Shown piece after piece: positions 1-7,344 of a DNA stretch of 64,000 nt; position 1 is the stretch's first letter, and each line of letters opens with the position of its first letter. The notes beneath the pieces were generated by a model that was given only the letters and a program-made list of their open reading frames with translations, had not been told where the DNA came from and did no database searches. This DNA is from Haloarcula sp. H-GB4. GTDB taxonomy: Archaea > Halobacteriota > Halobacteria > Halobacteriales > Haloarculaceae. The stretch spans positions 806,001 to 870,000 of the forward strand of contig NZ_JAVDDX010000002.1 in assembly GCF_030848575.1 (NCBI RefSeq), given 5' to 3'. Position numbers and translations under genes: made by a program.

Positions 1-114
1 TTTGAGTCCCCAGTGTGGGTGACGTAGCGTCTGGTCCGTCACCTAGACGGTGGTTACTTCAGACAGTGAAACCGCTCATCCGCTGTTATAAGAAAAGGGA
101 GCGTATGCTGGAGT

Positions 115-393
115 ATGAGCTCGAACGAGGGGACTGTGTATATGCTACGGAACCGGGCCACGGAGGGGTCCGGGGACTGGGTGAGCCCCGAACCCGCAGG
201 TGATGTTATTGCTGATGCAGTTATCGAAGCGACAGATCTGGATGCAGATGATATTGACGAACTGGAGACATACGTCGACAGCGAATCACTCCGTGCGGTT
301 GTCGGGGAGAGGACGACGGAGTCGCTGACGTTCGCTGTCGAAGGACACGACGTGACGATAACGGCTGACGGTGAGGTTTCTGTCGACGGGTAA
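115..393 (+). CDS. HalOD1 output-domain protein
   Basis: A 92-residue acidic protein that matches the stand-alone halobacterial output domain 1 (HalOD1) pattern: a short N-terminal strand, a central acidic helix pair (about residues 30-65, containing DLDADDIDELETYV) and a C-terminal beta hairpin ending in VTITADGEVSV. HalOD1 is usually found fused to receiver domains or as a small single-domain protein in haloarchaeal signalling; its biochemical output is unknown. The start is the ATG preceded by a GGAG motif at close spacing. It stands alone, with mgsA following 58 bp later in the same direction. Family assignment is by recalled pattern. Confidence 0.72.
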   Translation: MSSNEGTVYMLRNRATEGSGDWVSPEPAGDVIADAVIEATDLDADDIDELETYVDSESLRAVVGERTTESLTFAVEGHDVTITADGEVSVDG

Positions 394-451
394 CGGGCGC
401 TGACACGTATCCGTCCAAATGACATAAGACGGTGGCCCGAGAGCCCCAGGT

Positions 452-835
452 ATGACCCGCGTTGCACTCATCGCACACGACGACGAGAAGCCAGAGATGA
501 TCGATCTGGCACAGAGTTACGAATCAACGCTTTCGGAGTTCGACCTCGTCGGGACTGGCACGACGAGCAAGCGTATCATGGCAGAGACCGACCTCACAGT
601 CGAACGTAAGGAGAGCGGGCCGATGGGTGGCGACACGCAGATCGGCGCAGAAGTCGCCGAGGGCCGCATGGACGGCATCGTCTTCCTCCGGGACCCGCTG
701 ACGGCACAGCCCCACGAGCCGGACATCTCGGCGCTCCTGCGCATCTGTGACGTCCACGACGTGCCGCTGGCGACGACGCGAACCTCGGCGGAGTACATCC
801 TCGAAGGGCTGGCGCAGGACAAAGCCGACGACTAA
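452..835 (+). CDS. mgsA: Methylglyoxal synthase
   Basis: A 127-residue MgsA, which converts dihydroxyacetone phosphate to methylglyoxal and phosphate in the cytosol. The N-terminal ALIAHDDEK segment, the phosphate-binding GTGTTSKR (residues 30-37), the [10 protein letters not shown] loop (about 50-59) and the catalytic-Asp segment [14 protein letters not shown] (about 72-85, with the conserved QPH histidine) are all present. Length is close to the 130-150 residues usual for the family. It is a single gene that ends 46 bp before the convergent queC. In haloarchaea this enzyme forms a bypass around lower glycolysis; no regulation can be read from the sequence. Confidence 0.93.
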   Translation: MTRVALIAHDDEKPEMIDLAQSYESTLSEFDLVGTGTTSKRIMAETDLTVERKESGPMGGDTQIGAEVAEGRMDGIVFLRDPLTAQPHEPDISALLRICDVHDVPLATTRTSAEYILEGLAQDKADD

Positions 836-881
836 GCTCGTTGGGAGCGGGAGACAACCGTCTGCAATCTACTTACTCGGC

Positions 882-1571
882 CTACGTCGGTCGCTCCGCG
901 TACTCGATGGGGTCCCGTTCGCCGATGCGCTGGAAGGCTTCGAGCCGGAACGCACAGGCGTCACACGTTCCACAGGCCGGTTCGTCGTCCCGGTAGCAAC
1001 TCCAAGTGTCCGCGTAGGGGACGCCAAGTTCGACGCCGCGCTCAGCGATATCGGTCTTGGACCACTCGACGAAGGGCGCGACGAGGTCGATGTCGGTGTC
1101 GGGTTTCGTTCCGGCGTCGATGACGCCCTGAAACGCGTCAAAGAAGGTGGGGCGGCAGTCAGGGTAGCCCGAGAAATCCTCGCTGTGGGCGCCGATGAAG
1201 ACGGCTCCGCAGTCGTTGGCTTCAGCGTAGGAGACCGCCATCGACAGCAGGTTCGCGTTCCGGAACGGGACGTAGGAGGTCGGAATCTCATCGCTGTCGG
1301 TGTCGGCGTCCGCCACGTCCATCGAGTCGTCGGTTAGCGACGACGCGCCGATCTGGGTGAGGTGGCCGGTTTCGACGTGGAGGAAGTCAGCTGCGTCGAC
1401 GTGGTCGGCCAGCGCGCTGGCACAGTCGTACTCCCGGTCCTCAGTGTTTTGCCCGTAGCTGGTGTGCAGCAAATACAGGTGGTCGTAGCCGCGAGTCTGT
1501 GCTTCGTAGGCTGCCGTGGCGCTGTCCATGCCGCCGGAGGCGAGCACGACAGCGCGGGTATCGTCAGTCAT
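882..1571 (-). CDS. queC: 7-cyano-7-deazaguanine synthase QueC
   Basis: A 229-residue ATP-dependent enzyme that converts 7-carboxy-7-deazaguanine to preQ0. The PP-loop SGGMDS (about residues 13-18) is near the N terminus and a C-terminal four-cysteine zinc site (C-x7-C-x2-C-x2-C, in CYRDDEPACGTCDAC) lies around residues 192-206. In archaea preQ0 feeds archaeosine at tRNA position 15. It is the last gene of queD-queE-queC on this strand, 19 bp after queE, so co-transcription is likely. The ATG start is immediately upstream of the conserved TRAVVLASGG strand. Confidence 0.95.
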   Translation of the reverse strand: MTDDTRAVVLASGGMDSATAAYEAQTRGYDHLYLLHTSYGQNTEDREYDCASALADHVDAADFLHVETGHLTQIGASSLTDDSMDVADADTDSDEIPTSYVPFRNANLLSMAVSYAEANDCGAVFIGAHSEDFSGYPDCRPTFFDAFQGVIDAGTKPDTDIDLVAPFVEWSKTDIAERGVELGVPYADTWSCYRDDEPACGTCDACAFRLEAFQRIGERDPIEYAERPT

Positions 1572-1590
1572 CTGTAGTCAGTCAGGTCAG

Positions 1591-2373
1591 TCAGGTGCCC
1601 GGTGCGTCGTTCCAGAGGTCGACGTGGAGTCGCGGTGTGTATCGGTAGCCGTGCTCCAGCGCAAGGTCCGCGACCGTCTCCCGGGTCGCTTCGAGCTGGT
1701 CGCGCGTCTGTCCTTCCGGCATCAGCAACACGTCGTCGTCACGTACGCGGGTGGACGCAGCGTCGCGGAGTCGCTCGACGAGGCGCTCGATTTCGGCCAT
1801 GTCTTCGCGGCCCGTAACGACGAACTTCAGTTGCGTATCGTAGGTTTCGACGAGGTTGGCCAGCGTCGGCACGTCGAGCCGACGCTCCTCGTGGCGGTCC
1901 GCCCACTCGCCATCACCGTCAGGGTCACGTTCGGGCGTCGGTGTGCTGGAGGCCAGTTTCGGGCTGACGCTGGCGAGGTCGATAGGGGCATCGGGGACGA
2001 CGGTCCCATTGGTCTCGACCGTCGTGTGGTATCCCCTATCATCCAGGCGTTCCAGCAAGTCCTCGCTCGAATCGTGAATGAGCGGTTCACCGCCGGTCAG
2101 GACGACATGGTTGGCATCGTACTCCTCGATAGCCGCGATTACATCGTCGACGGTGAACCAGTCGTGAGTCGGCTCCCACGAGGTGTGATATGAGTCACAG
2201 AACCAGCACCGCAGATTACAGCCGCTGGTCCGGACGAACACACTCGGGACGCCGGCCAGTCGGCCCTCGCCCTGGAGGGACTGGAACAGCTCGTTGATGG
2301 GCAGGTCGCCGGACTCGGCGTCTGCGTCGGTTCCCTCGATATCGAGACCGGGCGCGTCGTTTGCGACCGGCAT
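1591..2373 (-). CDS. queE: 7-carboxy-7-deazaguanine synthase QueE (radical SAM)
   Basis: A 260-residue radical-SAM enzyme that turns 6-carboxytetrahydropterin into 7-carboxy-7-deazaguanine. The cluster-binding CNLRCWFC (C-x3-C-x2-C) follows ELFQSLQGEGRLAGVPSVF, the classic QueE opening, and the TGGEPL motif that contacts SAM lies further on. The first ~25 residues are an acidic extension before the conserved part. Its start codon overlaps the queD stop by one base (TGATG), indicating translational coupling. Roughly 30 residues after the TGGEPL region (DPDGDGEWADRHEERR) look like a haloarchaeal acidic insertion. Confidence 0.95.
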   Translation of the reverse strand: MPVANDAPGLDIEGTDADAESGDLPINELFQSLQGEGRLAGVPSVFVRTSGCNLRCWFCDSYHTSWEPTHDWFTVDDVIAAIEEYDANHVVLTGGEPLIHDSSEDLLERLDDRGYHTTVETNGTVVPDAPIDLASVSPKLASSTPTPERDPDGDGEWADRHEERRLDVPTLANLVETYDTQLKFVVTGREDMAEIERLVERLRDAASTRVRDDDVLLMPEGQTRDQLEATRETVADLALEHGYRYTPRLHVDLWNDAPGT

Positions 2374-2819
2374 CAGCGGATACAGAGTTCGCTGGTCTCC
2401 TGAACAGAGACGGCCACATCCGACACCGTCTCTGGGAGGCGGTCGGCGAGACGCTGTTCCAGTATCGCGGCCATGACCTCGGCTGTCGGCGGATGGTCGA
2501 GGACGACCACGGCGTCGCCGTCGCCACTGGCATCGAACGCCTCGACCAGCGGGTCGCCAGTCTCAAGCAGGAACCGGTGATCCCACTCGTCGACTACATC
2601 CGTGATTTCGCCCTTGTCGACGACCCACCCCTCGTCAGTGAGTTCGCCGGTGACGCGGACAGTGATCTCGTAGTTGTGTCCGTGCGGGCGCGAGCATTTC
2701 CCGTCGTGGTGTAACAACCGATGGCCCGCAGAGATACGGAGCGGCCGGTCACCGCCGACGACGAGTTCGCGTTCAGCGTCGGCGAGCGTGTCATCGGCCT
2801 TCGATAGTCGCTGAGACAT
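2373..2819 (-). CDS. queD: 6-carboxytetrahydropterin synthase QueD
   Basis: A 148-residue member of the 6-pyruvoyl-tetrahydropterin synthase family that makes 6-carboxytetrahydropterin from dihydroneopterin triphosphate. Zinc ligands are visible in SAGHRLL and in PHGHNYE, with the catalytic cysteine in DGKCSRPHGH, and GEITDVVDEWDHRFL supplies the conserved Asp/His pair. It leads the queD-queE-queC operon for the preQ0 precursor of archaeosine; GTP cyclohydrolase is not encoded in this window. A possible TATA segment sits just upstream, and the leader is short. Confidence 0.94.
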   Translation of the reverse strand: MSQRLSKADDTLADAERELVVGGDRPLRISAGHRLLHHDGKCSRPHGHNYEITVRVTGELTDEGWVVDKGEITDVVDEWDHRFLLETGDPLVEAFDASGDGDAVVVLDHPPTAEVMAAILEQRLADRLPETVSDVAVSVQETSELCIR

Positions 2820-2917
2820 ACCACGGTATTATCGGTCGGTGGCTTAACTCTCACGGGAGCTGGCCAGCCAGTGCCTCGGTAACACGGAAGCCGAAACGGA
2901 AGGGGAGTCCAGTAGTC

Positions 2918-2930
2918 ACTGTCCGACAGT
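2918..2930. other. Short inverted repeat upstream of queD
   Basis: ACTGTC-C-GACAGT is a 6-bp inverted repeat with one central base, about 100 bp upstream of the queD start in a 228-bp intergenic region that otherwise shows nothing recognisable. It could be an operator half-site pair or chance; no second copy was noticed. Confidence 0.25.
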
Positions 2931-3047
2931 ACGAGTGCAGTAGCGGACGTGTATCGAGAGCGAGCGGACCGTGACTAGAGAACAGCTTTCACCACATGCT
3001 GTCGCTCAGCAGCCTCCGAAACCCGGTTCCGCGTGGTATTGTGAGGG

Positions 3048-3338
3048 CTATTCAGAGGGTGTTCCGTCAACGACGGCCGCGAGTCGTCGGTTCATCGCCC
3101 GGAGGTACTCGGCGGCAGCGTCGGGATCATCATTGTCGAGCGCGGTGCGCACTTGCTCGTAGCCGTGGAGCAACTGTGAGCGCAACTCACACTCCGGGAG
3201 TTTGTTCCGGCTGACCGTCTCTGCCGACGCAACGGTCTGTCGAGCCGTATCGAACTCCGCGCCACTGATCGCCGACTCGCCCTCATCAACGAGTTGTGTT
3301 AGCACCGCGTGTACGTCGCTGGGCAGGTCTCTGGGCAC
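3048..3338 (-). CDS. Haloarchaeal hypothetical protein
   Basis: I do not recognise this 96-residue acidic, mostly helical protein. The composition (many Ala, Glu, Asp, Arg) and the repeated helix pattern, ending DPDAAAEYLRAMNRRLAAVV, suggest a small helical bundle with no membrane segment or metal motif. The start is a GTG (CAC on the plus strand); an internal ATG is not obviously better placed. It stands alone between the queDEC operon and a divergent receiver gene. It is called a gene because the frame is open and has haloarchaeal composition, but the function is unknown. Confidence 0.6.
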   Translation of the reverse strand: MPRDLPSDVHAVLTQLVDEGESAISGAEFDTARQTVASAETVSRNKLPECELRSQLLHGYEQVRTALDNDDPDAAAEYLRAMNRRLAAVVDGTPSE

Positions 3339-3492
3339 AGACGCTATTAGATATGCACAGTGATAACGGTCGTGTTGAGTGGACAGCGGAGAACGAAACG
3401 TAAGCTCCAGACGACAGTTACTGCGAACAGTGACGATTACTCCCGAGACACACTGACGGTGGTTTTAATCTGTTCTGTCCCTTGTGTGTATT

Positions 3493-3867
3493 ATGACGAC
3501 CGATCGGCTGTTGTTAGTCGAAGACAGCGATTTCCTCGGGACACAACTACAGGACGCACTTCGGGGCTACAATTTCGCCGTCGATGTCGTTTCGACTGCC
3601 CGTGAAGCAGAGCGACACGTTGCCCAGAACGAGGTCAATTGTGTCGTAACGAACTACGATCTGCCGGATGAAACTGGCATTACGCTGGCCAGGGATCTGC
3701 CCGACTCACTGCCGGTACTCCTTCTGACAACGACCGAACTGGAATCTATTGCGACCGAGGCCCTGGAGGCCGGCGTAACCGATTTCGTCCACAAAGACAA
3801 CATTGTCGGAGAGATGAATATCGTGGCCAATCGGGTTTCGGTGGCAGTCCGTGCAGGCCGGGAGTAA
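3493..3867 (+). CDS. Degenerate response-regulator receiver protein
   Basis: A 124-residue stand-alone receiver domain. It retains the acidic pair (E10, D11 in LLLVEDSDF), the beta-4 Thr (T79/T80) and the beta-5 Lys (K101 in DFVHKDN). The phosphoacceptor position is Asn54: the segment reads VVTNYDLPDETG where active receivers have Asp before x-x-hydrophobic-Pro. It is therefore probably not phosphorylated in the usual way and may work as a constitutive or protein-binding module. The ATG at 3493 is preferred over a GTG three codons upstream. No kinase is adjacent. Confidence 0.85.
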   Translation: MTTDRLLLVEDSDFLGTQLQDALRGYNFAVDVVSTAREAERHVAQNEVNCVVTNYDLPDETGITLARDLPDSLPVLLLTTTELESIATEALEAGVTDFVHKDNIVGEMNIVANRVSVAVRAGRE

Positions 3868-3975
3868 CCGCGAACCACAGCGGGCGGCAGCAGTGGCGGC
3901 GGCCCGTCTCGCGGGCGACTATCGCTGGCGAACATCGGCGTAAGGGATAGGTCACTGCAGCCCACAGAGTCGGGT

Positions 3976-4665
3976 GTGACACGACGTGCCGTCGAACGGG
4001 AGTTCGAACGTTACCTTTCGCAGTTCGTCGACGAGACGTACGCAGCATTTGACGTGGCAGCCGTACTGCGCGGGTCAAACGGGAGCGGGGGCCGCGTTGC
4101 TGGCAAACTGCTGAACAACAGCCGCCCGCTAGAGCGCCACGTTGTCCGGCCGAAACTCCAGTCCTACCAGCAACAAATACTCGACCAGCTGGAGCCAGTG
4201 CTTGATTACGCCGCCACTGATGCGGCGTTCGACACCTATGCTGATGAAGTACTGGCCCGAGATATCTACTGGAACGCGCTCCGGGACACCGTCCGTGGCG
4301 ACCGACGAGATCAGATCCGAGAGCGACTGCTGGCCCGCCAGCAGTCGTTTGGCGATGACCTCGAACCGCTGGTGGCCGCCGACAGCGACGACTTCTGGAC
4401 TGCTGTCACCGAGGCATACAACCAGGAAACCGCGACAGATATCGTCCAGACGCACTTCGAGTTCTCCGTCCCACTGCGAGAGGACCAGAATGCCTTCGCC
4501 TTCGAACTGCGCATCGACCCTGGCGAGGTGCTGGGTGGTCTCGCACGGGCCCTCCCCACGCTCGATGTCGAGTTCACCGACGAGGCGTTGCGATCGATGC
4601 GCCGCGCTGAACAGCAGGTCATTCCGTCGGCGAAGGCTGACGTAGAACAGGCGTACGAGTCATAG
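3976..4665 (+). CDS. Haloarchaeal conserved hypothetical protein
   Basis: A 229-residue soluble protein, mainly helical and charged, that I cannot place in a family. The N-terminal half (to about residue 150) is a run of amphipathic helices rich in Arg and Asp. The C-terminal part contains HFEFSVPLREDQNAFAFELRIDPGEVLGG, a beta-rich segment that looks like the conserved core, and then an amphipathic helix. There is no signal peptide or metal-binding motif. It uses GTG/ATG-type initiation close to position 3976 and has no close operon partner; a strong hairpin lies 80 bp beyond its end. Confidence 0.6.
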   Translation: MTRRAVEREFERYLSQFVDETYAAFDVAAVLRGSNGSGGRVAGKLLNNSRPLERHVVRPKLQSYQQQILDQLEPVLDYAATDAAFDTYADEVLARDIYWNALRDTVRGDRRDQIRERLLARQQSFGDDLEPLVAADSDDFWTAVTEAYNQETATDIVQTHFEFSVPLREDQNAFAFELRIDPGEVLGGLARALPTLDVEFTDEALRSMRRAEQQVIPSAKADVEQAYES

Positions 4666-4744
4666 AGCGGCCCTGCCCCCAGGTCTTGTTTGCGACAGTT
4701 CACGCTACACGGTTGGTGTTCCTCAGAAGTCTCATCCGAAAGTG

Positions 4745-4784
4745 GACACGACGGCCGTCTTGGCACGTGGACGGCCGTCGTGTC
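4745..4784. terminator. Perfect 15-bp hairpin downstream of the 3976-4665 gene
   Basis: The arms at 4745-4759 (GACACGACGGCCGTC) and 4770-4784 are perfectly complementary around a 10-base loop. The stem is GC-rich and each arm itself contains ACGGCCGT, a self-complementary 8-mer. No long T-run follows directly, so it could be a terminator-like RNA structure or an inverted-repeat protein-binding site. Confidence 0.5.
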
Positions 4785-5134
4785 AGGTATTGGTGTTGGT
4801 GTTGACTGACGACGGCAGGGATGGTTTACTCACGTCGGCTCGGCCTCGGACTCCGCGAGACCGATAGAGCATGGGAGCTTGGCAGCGAACGCCGGTGATG
4901 GCGCTCGCATACGGGCTACAGTACGTAGACCAATCAACCTGCCATCGATTTCCATGTACCCATATGGTAAATAACCTACGGAATATGTTACTTCTATACT
5001 GAGTAAATCATTATAGTCCGCTTTCAGCGACTAGAACACCGGAACGCAGGCGGGGACCAAAATACTAGAAATCTGGTAATTCTTTGGCACAGGTCGCGGA
5101 AGTTGAACGTGGCAGTGAAGCGGCCGACGTCGCG
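4785..5134. other. Intergenic region with AT-rich core, no gene seen
   Basis: Between the hairpin and the end of the convergent M28 peptidase gene, about 350 bases hold no plausible reading frame. The part from roughly 4960 to 5060 is clearly AT-richer than its surroundings (several TATA-like and ATTATAG segments), which would suit a promoter, but no gene starts downstream on the plus strand. It may hold a small RNA or be a remnant. Confidence 0.35.
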
Positions 5135-6463
5135 TCAATCGCCGAAGGGCCAGTCTCCTGTAATCTGCATCCCTTCGGCGAGGTTCTGGGCTTCGAGCGC
5201 ATCGGCGATCTCCGCGGGGTCTTTGTGAGCAGGCCGGACGGAGTCATCTGCAAGCGTCACAGCAAGTTCAGTCAGGAGGACAGCCTGCTCGCGGACCGTC
5301 CGGGGTTCCAGTTTGTCCAGCGTATCGGCGTGGGTGTGGCCCCAGCCACGCCCCTCGCCGCCGGTTTCGCTGGTCACGTGATAGCCGGGGACGCCCCGCT
5401 GTACGAACGGCCAGTGGTCGCTATGGGGGCCTTGCTCCGGCGTGAGCGAAATGGGATGATCAAGGCGATCGGCCACATCCTCGGCAGCGGTCGTCAGTGC
5501 GTCGAAGCCGTGGGTGTAACACTTCAGCGTGCGACCCTGAACAACGCCATCGAAGTTGAGCACGGCCGTTACGTCGTCGAGGGTAGTTTCGCCGGCCAGC
5601 CGGTTTGAGCCGACCAGTCCGACCTCCTCGGCACCGAAGGCGACGAACTCCACGCGCGTCGCCAGTTCGTCCTCGCGGCCGGCCAGCGCGCGGGCCACCT
5701 CGACGACCATTGCCGTCCCAGCCCCGTTGTCCATCGCCCCCTCCGCGATATCGTGGGCGTCGACGTGGCTGGTCACCAGCAATCGCTCGTCCGTGTCTGG
5801 TCCCAGTTCGGCGTGAACGTTCTGGCTCGTCGCCGTGGGGGTCTCGCAGTCGACGCTGAGGGTGACGTTTTTCCCGGCGTATCGGCGAACCAGCCGCGCG
5901 CCCGTTTCGCTGGCGACGCCGATAGCCGGGATCTCGCCGATTGGTGCGTCCGCCGTGCCGACGCTCCCGGTCGGTGGCAGCACGCCGTCGACGTGGTTAC
6001 GGTAGACGAACCCCGCGGCTCCTGCCTCGACGGCGTGATAGTACTTCTCTCGGCGGTGGATATACCGGTCGTACCAGTCGGGCACGTCCGAGCGGGCCTG
6101 CACAATCTGGCCCTCGCAGTCAGCGTCCTCGAAATCCTCCGGGAGACCGTGACCGACATCGACCAGTTCGCCAGTCACTTCGCCGGCCGGCGACCGCGGG
6201 AGGGCGATGCATTCGTGGGCCTGTGTCGCGACCGGTGAGCCATCAGCGTGGACGGCGCTGTCGCCCCGTTCCCAGCCCTGTATCTCAAACTCGGAGAGGT
6301 GGGCGTCGCGGGTGAACTCTGCCAGCGCGTCCCGGGTCGCCTCGGCGGCCGCCCGTTCGCCGCCGCTGCCAGCCATCCGGTTCCCGATATCGACCAGTGT
6401 CTCCAAGTGGTCCCACCCGGCCGTACTGGTGAACGTGTCTCCGATCCAGTCAGTGTCGTCCAT
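5135..6463 (-). CDS. M28-family zinc aminopeptidase with PA-type domain
   Basis: A 442-residue metallopeptidase. A PA-like insertion (about residues 90-205) precedes the M28 catalytic core. The ligand motifs are SHVDAHD (H233, D235), MDNGAG (D245 bridging), GAEEVGLVGS (E279 general base, E280 ligand), NFDG (D305) and HTHADTLDKL (H378). There is no signal peptide or Tat motif, so it probably acts in the cytoplasm on peptides. It is a single gene with the small membrane-protein gene upstream on the same strand, 62 bp away. Substrate preference cannot be read; leucyl or broad aminopeptidase are both possible. Confidence 0.9.
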   Translation of the reverse strand: MDDTDWIGDTFTSTAGWDHLETLVDIGNRMAGSGGERAAAEATRDALAEFTRDAHLSEFEIQGWERGDSAVHADGSPVATQAHECIALPRSPAGEVTGELVDVGHGLPEDFEDADCEGQIVQARSDVPDWYDRYIHRREKYYHAVEAGAAGFVYRNHVDGVLPPTGSVGTADAPIGEIPAIGVASETGARLVRRYAGKNVTLSVDCETPTATSQNVHAELGPDTDERLLVTSHVDAHDIAEGAMDNGAGTAMVVEVARALAGREDELATRVEFVAFGAEEVGLVGSNRLAGETTLDDVTAVLNFDGVVQGRTLKCYTHGFDALTTAAEDVADRLDHPISLTPEQGPHSDHWPFVQRGVPGYHVTSETGGEGRGWGHTHADTLDKLEPRTVREQAVLLTELAVTLADDSVRPAHKDPAEIADALEAQNLAEGMQITGDWPFGD

Positions 6464-6525
6464 ACGTCTCGGTGGGGCCGTGCCGGGTTTGAAATTAGGG
6501 GTCGGCGGGCCGGAATCGGTGACGG

Positions 6526-6858
6526 TTACGACGACGCGAGCGGGCCGTACCGACTGGTGAGTCCATACCCCAGAACGGCCAGAGCAGTGACGGCGAGGCC
6601 GAAGCAGAGCAGAGAAAGAAGCAGATCAAGCGGTGTGACAGCTATGGCTGGCTGGCTCAAGAGACGGTAGTACGCCGAAAGGATCCCACTGCCGAGGACA
6701 CTCGCGGCGAGAAAGCCACCGAAACTGGCGAGACCGACGACGGAAGCGGCGGTAGTACAGTACCGCCGAGACAGGTCACGCCGCCTGGCGTCGACGTACA
6801 CCAACATGGTGACGGCTGGTGATACGAACAGGGCGACGACAACCGGGAGGAGGGTCAT
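6526..6858 (-). CDS. Small haloarchaeal membrane protein
   Basis: A 110-residue protein with about three hydrophobic segments: residues 1-22 (TLLPVVVALFVSPAVTMLVYV), 35-58 and 75-98. The cytoplasmic loop DARRRDLSRRY after the first segment gives a positive-inside signal. The pattern resembles the many small three-helix membrane proteins of haloarchaea that carry a VYxDAxxR loop. Function is unknown. It lies just upstream of the M28 peptidase gene in the same direction and could be co-transcribed with it. Confidence 0.7.
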   Translation of the reverse strand: MTLLPVVVALFVSPAVTMLVYVDARRRDLSRRYCTTAASVVGLASFGGFLAASVLGSGILSAYYRLLSQPAIAVTPLDLLLSLLCFGLAVTALAVLGYGLTSRYGPLASS

Positions 6859-7004
6859 AGCCGGACAGTTGGCTGCAGGGCTACATAAAATCGGCTCCCG
6901 GTAGCTGGCCGGTCAGTAATCTGGGGTCGCCGTCCTCGGTAGGTTCTTGGACAGATACTCCAACAGGCGCTGTCGGGCCACAACCGGGCCTAACCGGCTC
7001 CCCG

Positions 7005-7322
7005 TCACTTCCAAGGGTTCGGGACCAGTTCGGACTGCACCGTCGCACCGACGGCGAGATGCGTGTCGGTCGTCGGCTCGGCGATACAGAGCAGGACGTA
7101 GCCGTCCGCCAGATGCCGGTCCTTGAGCGCCCGTGGCGGGCGGTGATGGACCACGTCGCCGGACAGCAACCGAGCAGTACAGGTCCCGCACGCGCCGGTC
7201 CGACAGCCGAACGGCAGCCCGATATCCGTGGCCGCCGCGGCATCGAGTATCGTCTCACCGGCCGGCACCGAAATTGTCTCGGTACGCTCGCTGTCCTGCC
7301 AGTCTAGCAGAACCTCGGTCAT
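7005..7322 (-). CDS. Plant-type [2Fe-2S] ferredoxin
   Basis: A 105-residue ferredoxin starting at the ATG of MTEVLLDWQDSE. An upstream in-frame extension runs into the methanethiol-oxidase gene and is unlikely to be translated. Cluster cysteines are in GCRTGACGTC (C-x4-C-x2-C) and the fourth in LLCIAEP about 30 residues later. This is the plant/adrenodoxin-like fold without the long acidic N-terminal insertion of the main haloarchaeal ferredoxin. The gene lies 22 bp downstream of the selenium-binding/methanethiol-oxidase gene, so it is probably co-transcribed and a candidate electron carrier for that enzyme. Confidence 0.9.
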   Translation of the reverse strand: MTEVLLDWQDSERTETISVPAGETILDAAAATDIGLPFGCRTGACGTCTARLLSGDVVHHRPPRALKDRHLADGYVLLCIAEPTTDTHLAVGATVQSELVPNPWK

Positions 7323-7344
7323 CGGCTGCCTAACCGCATCGCCA

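Noticed and set aside
2820-3047. Possible preQ1-type riboswitch upstream of queD
   Set aside because: No pseudoknot or conserved preQ1 aptamer core could be recognised, and such riboswitches are known from bacteria.
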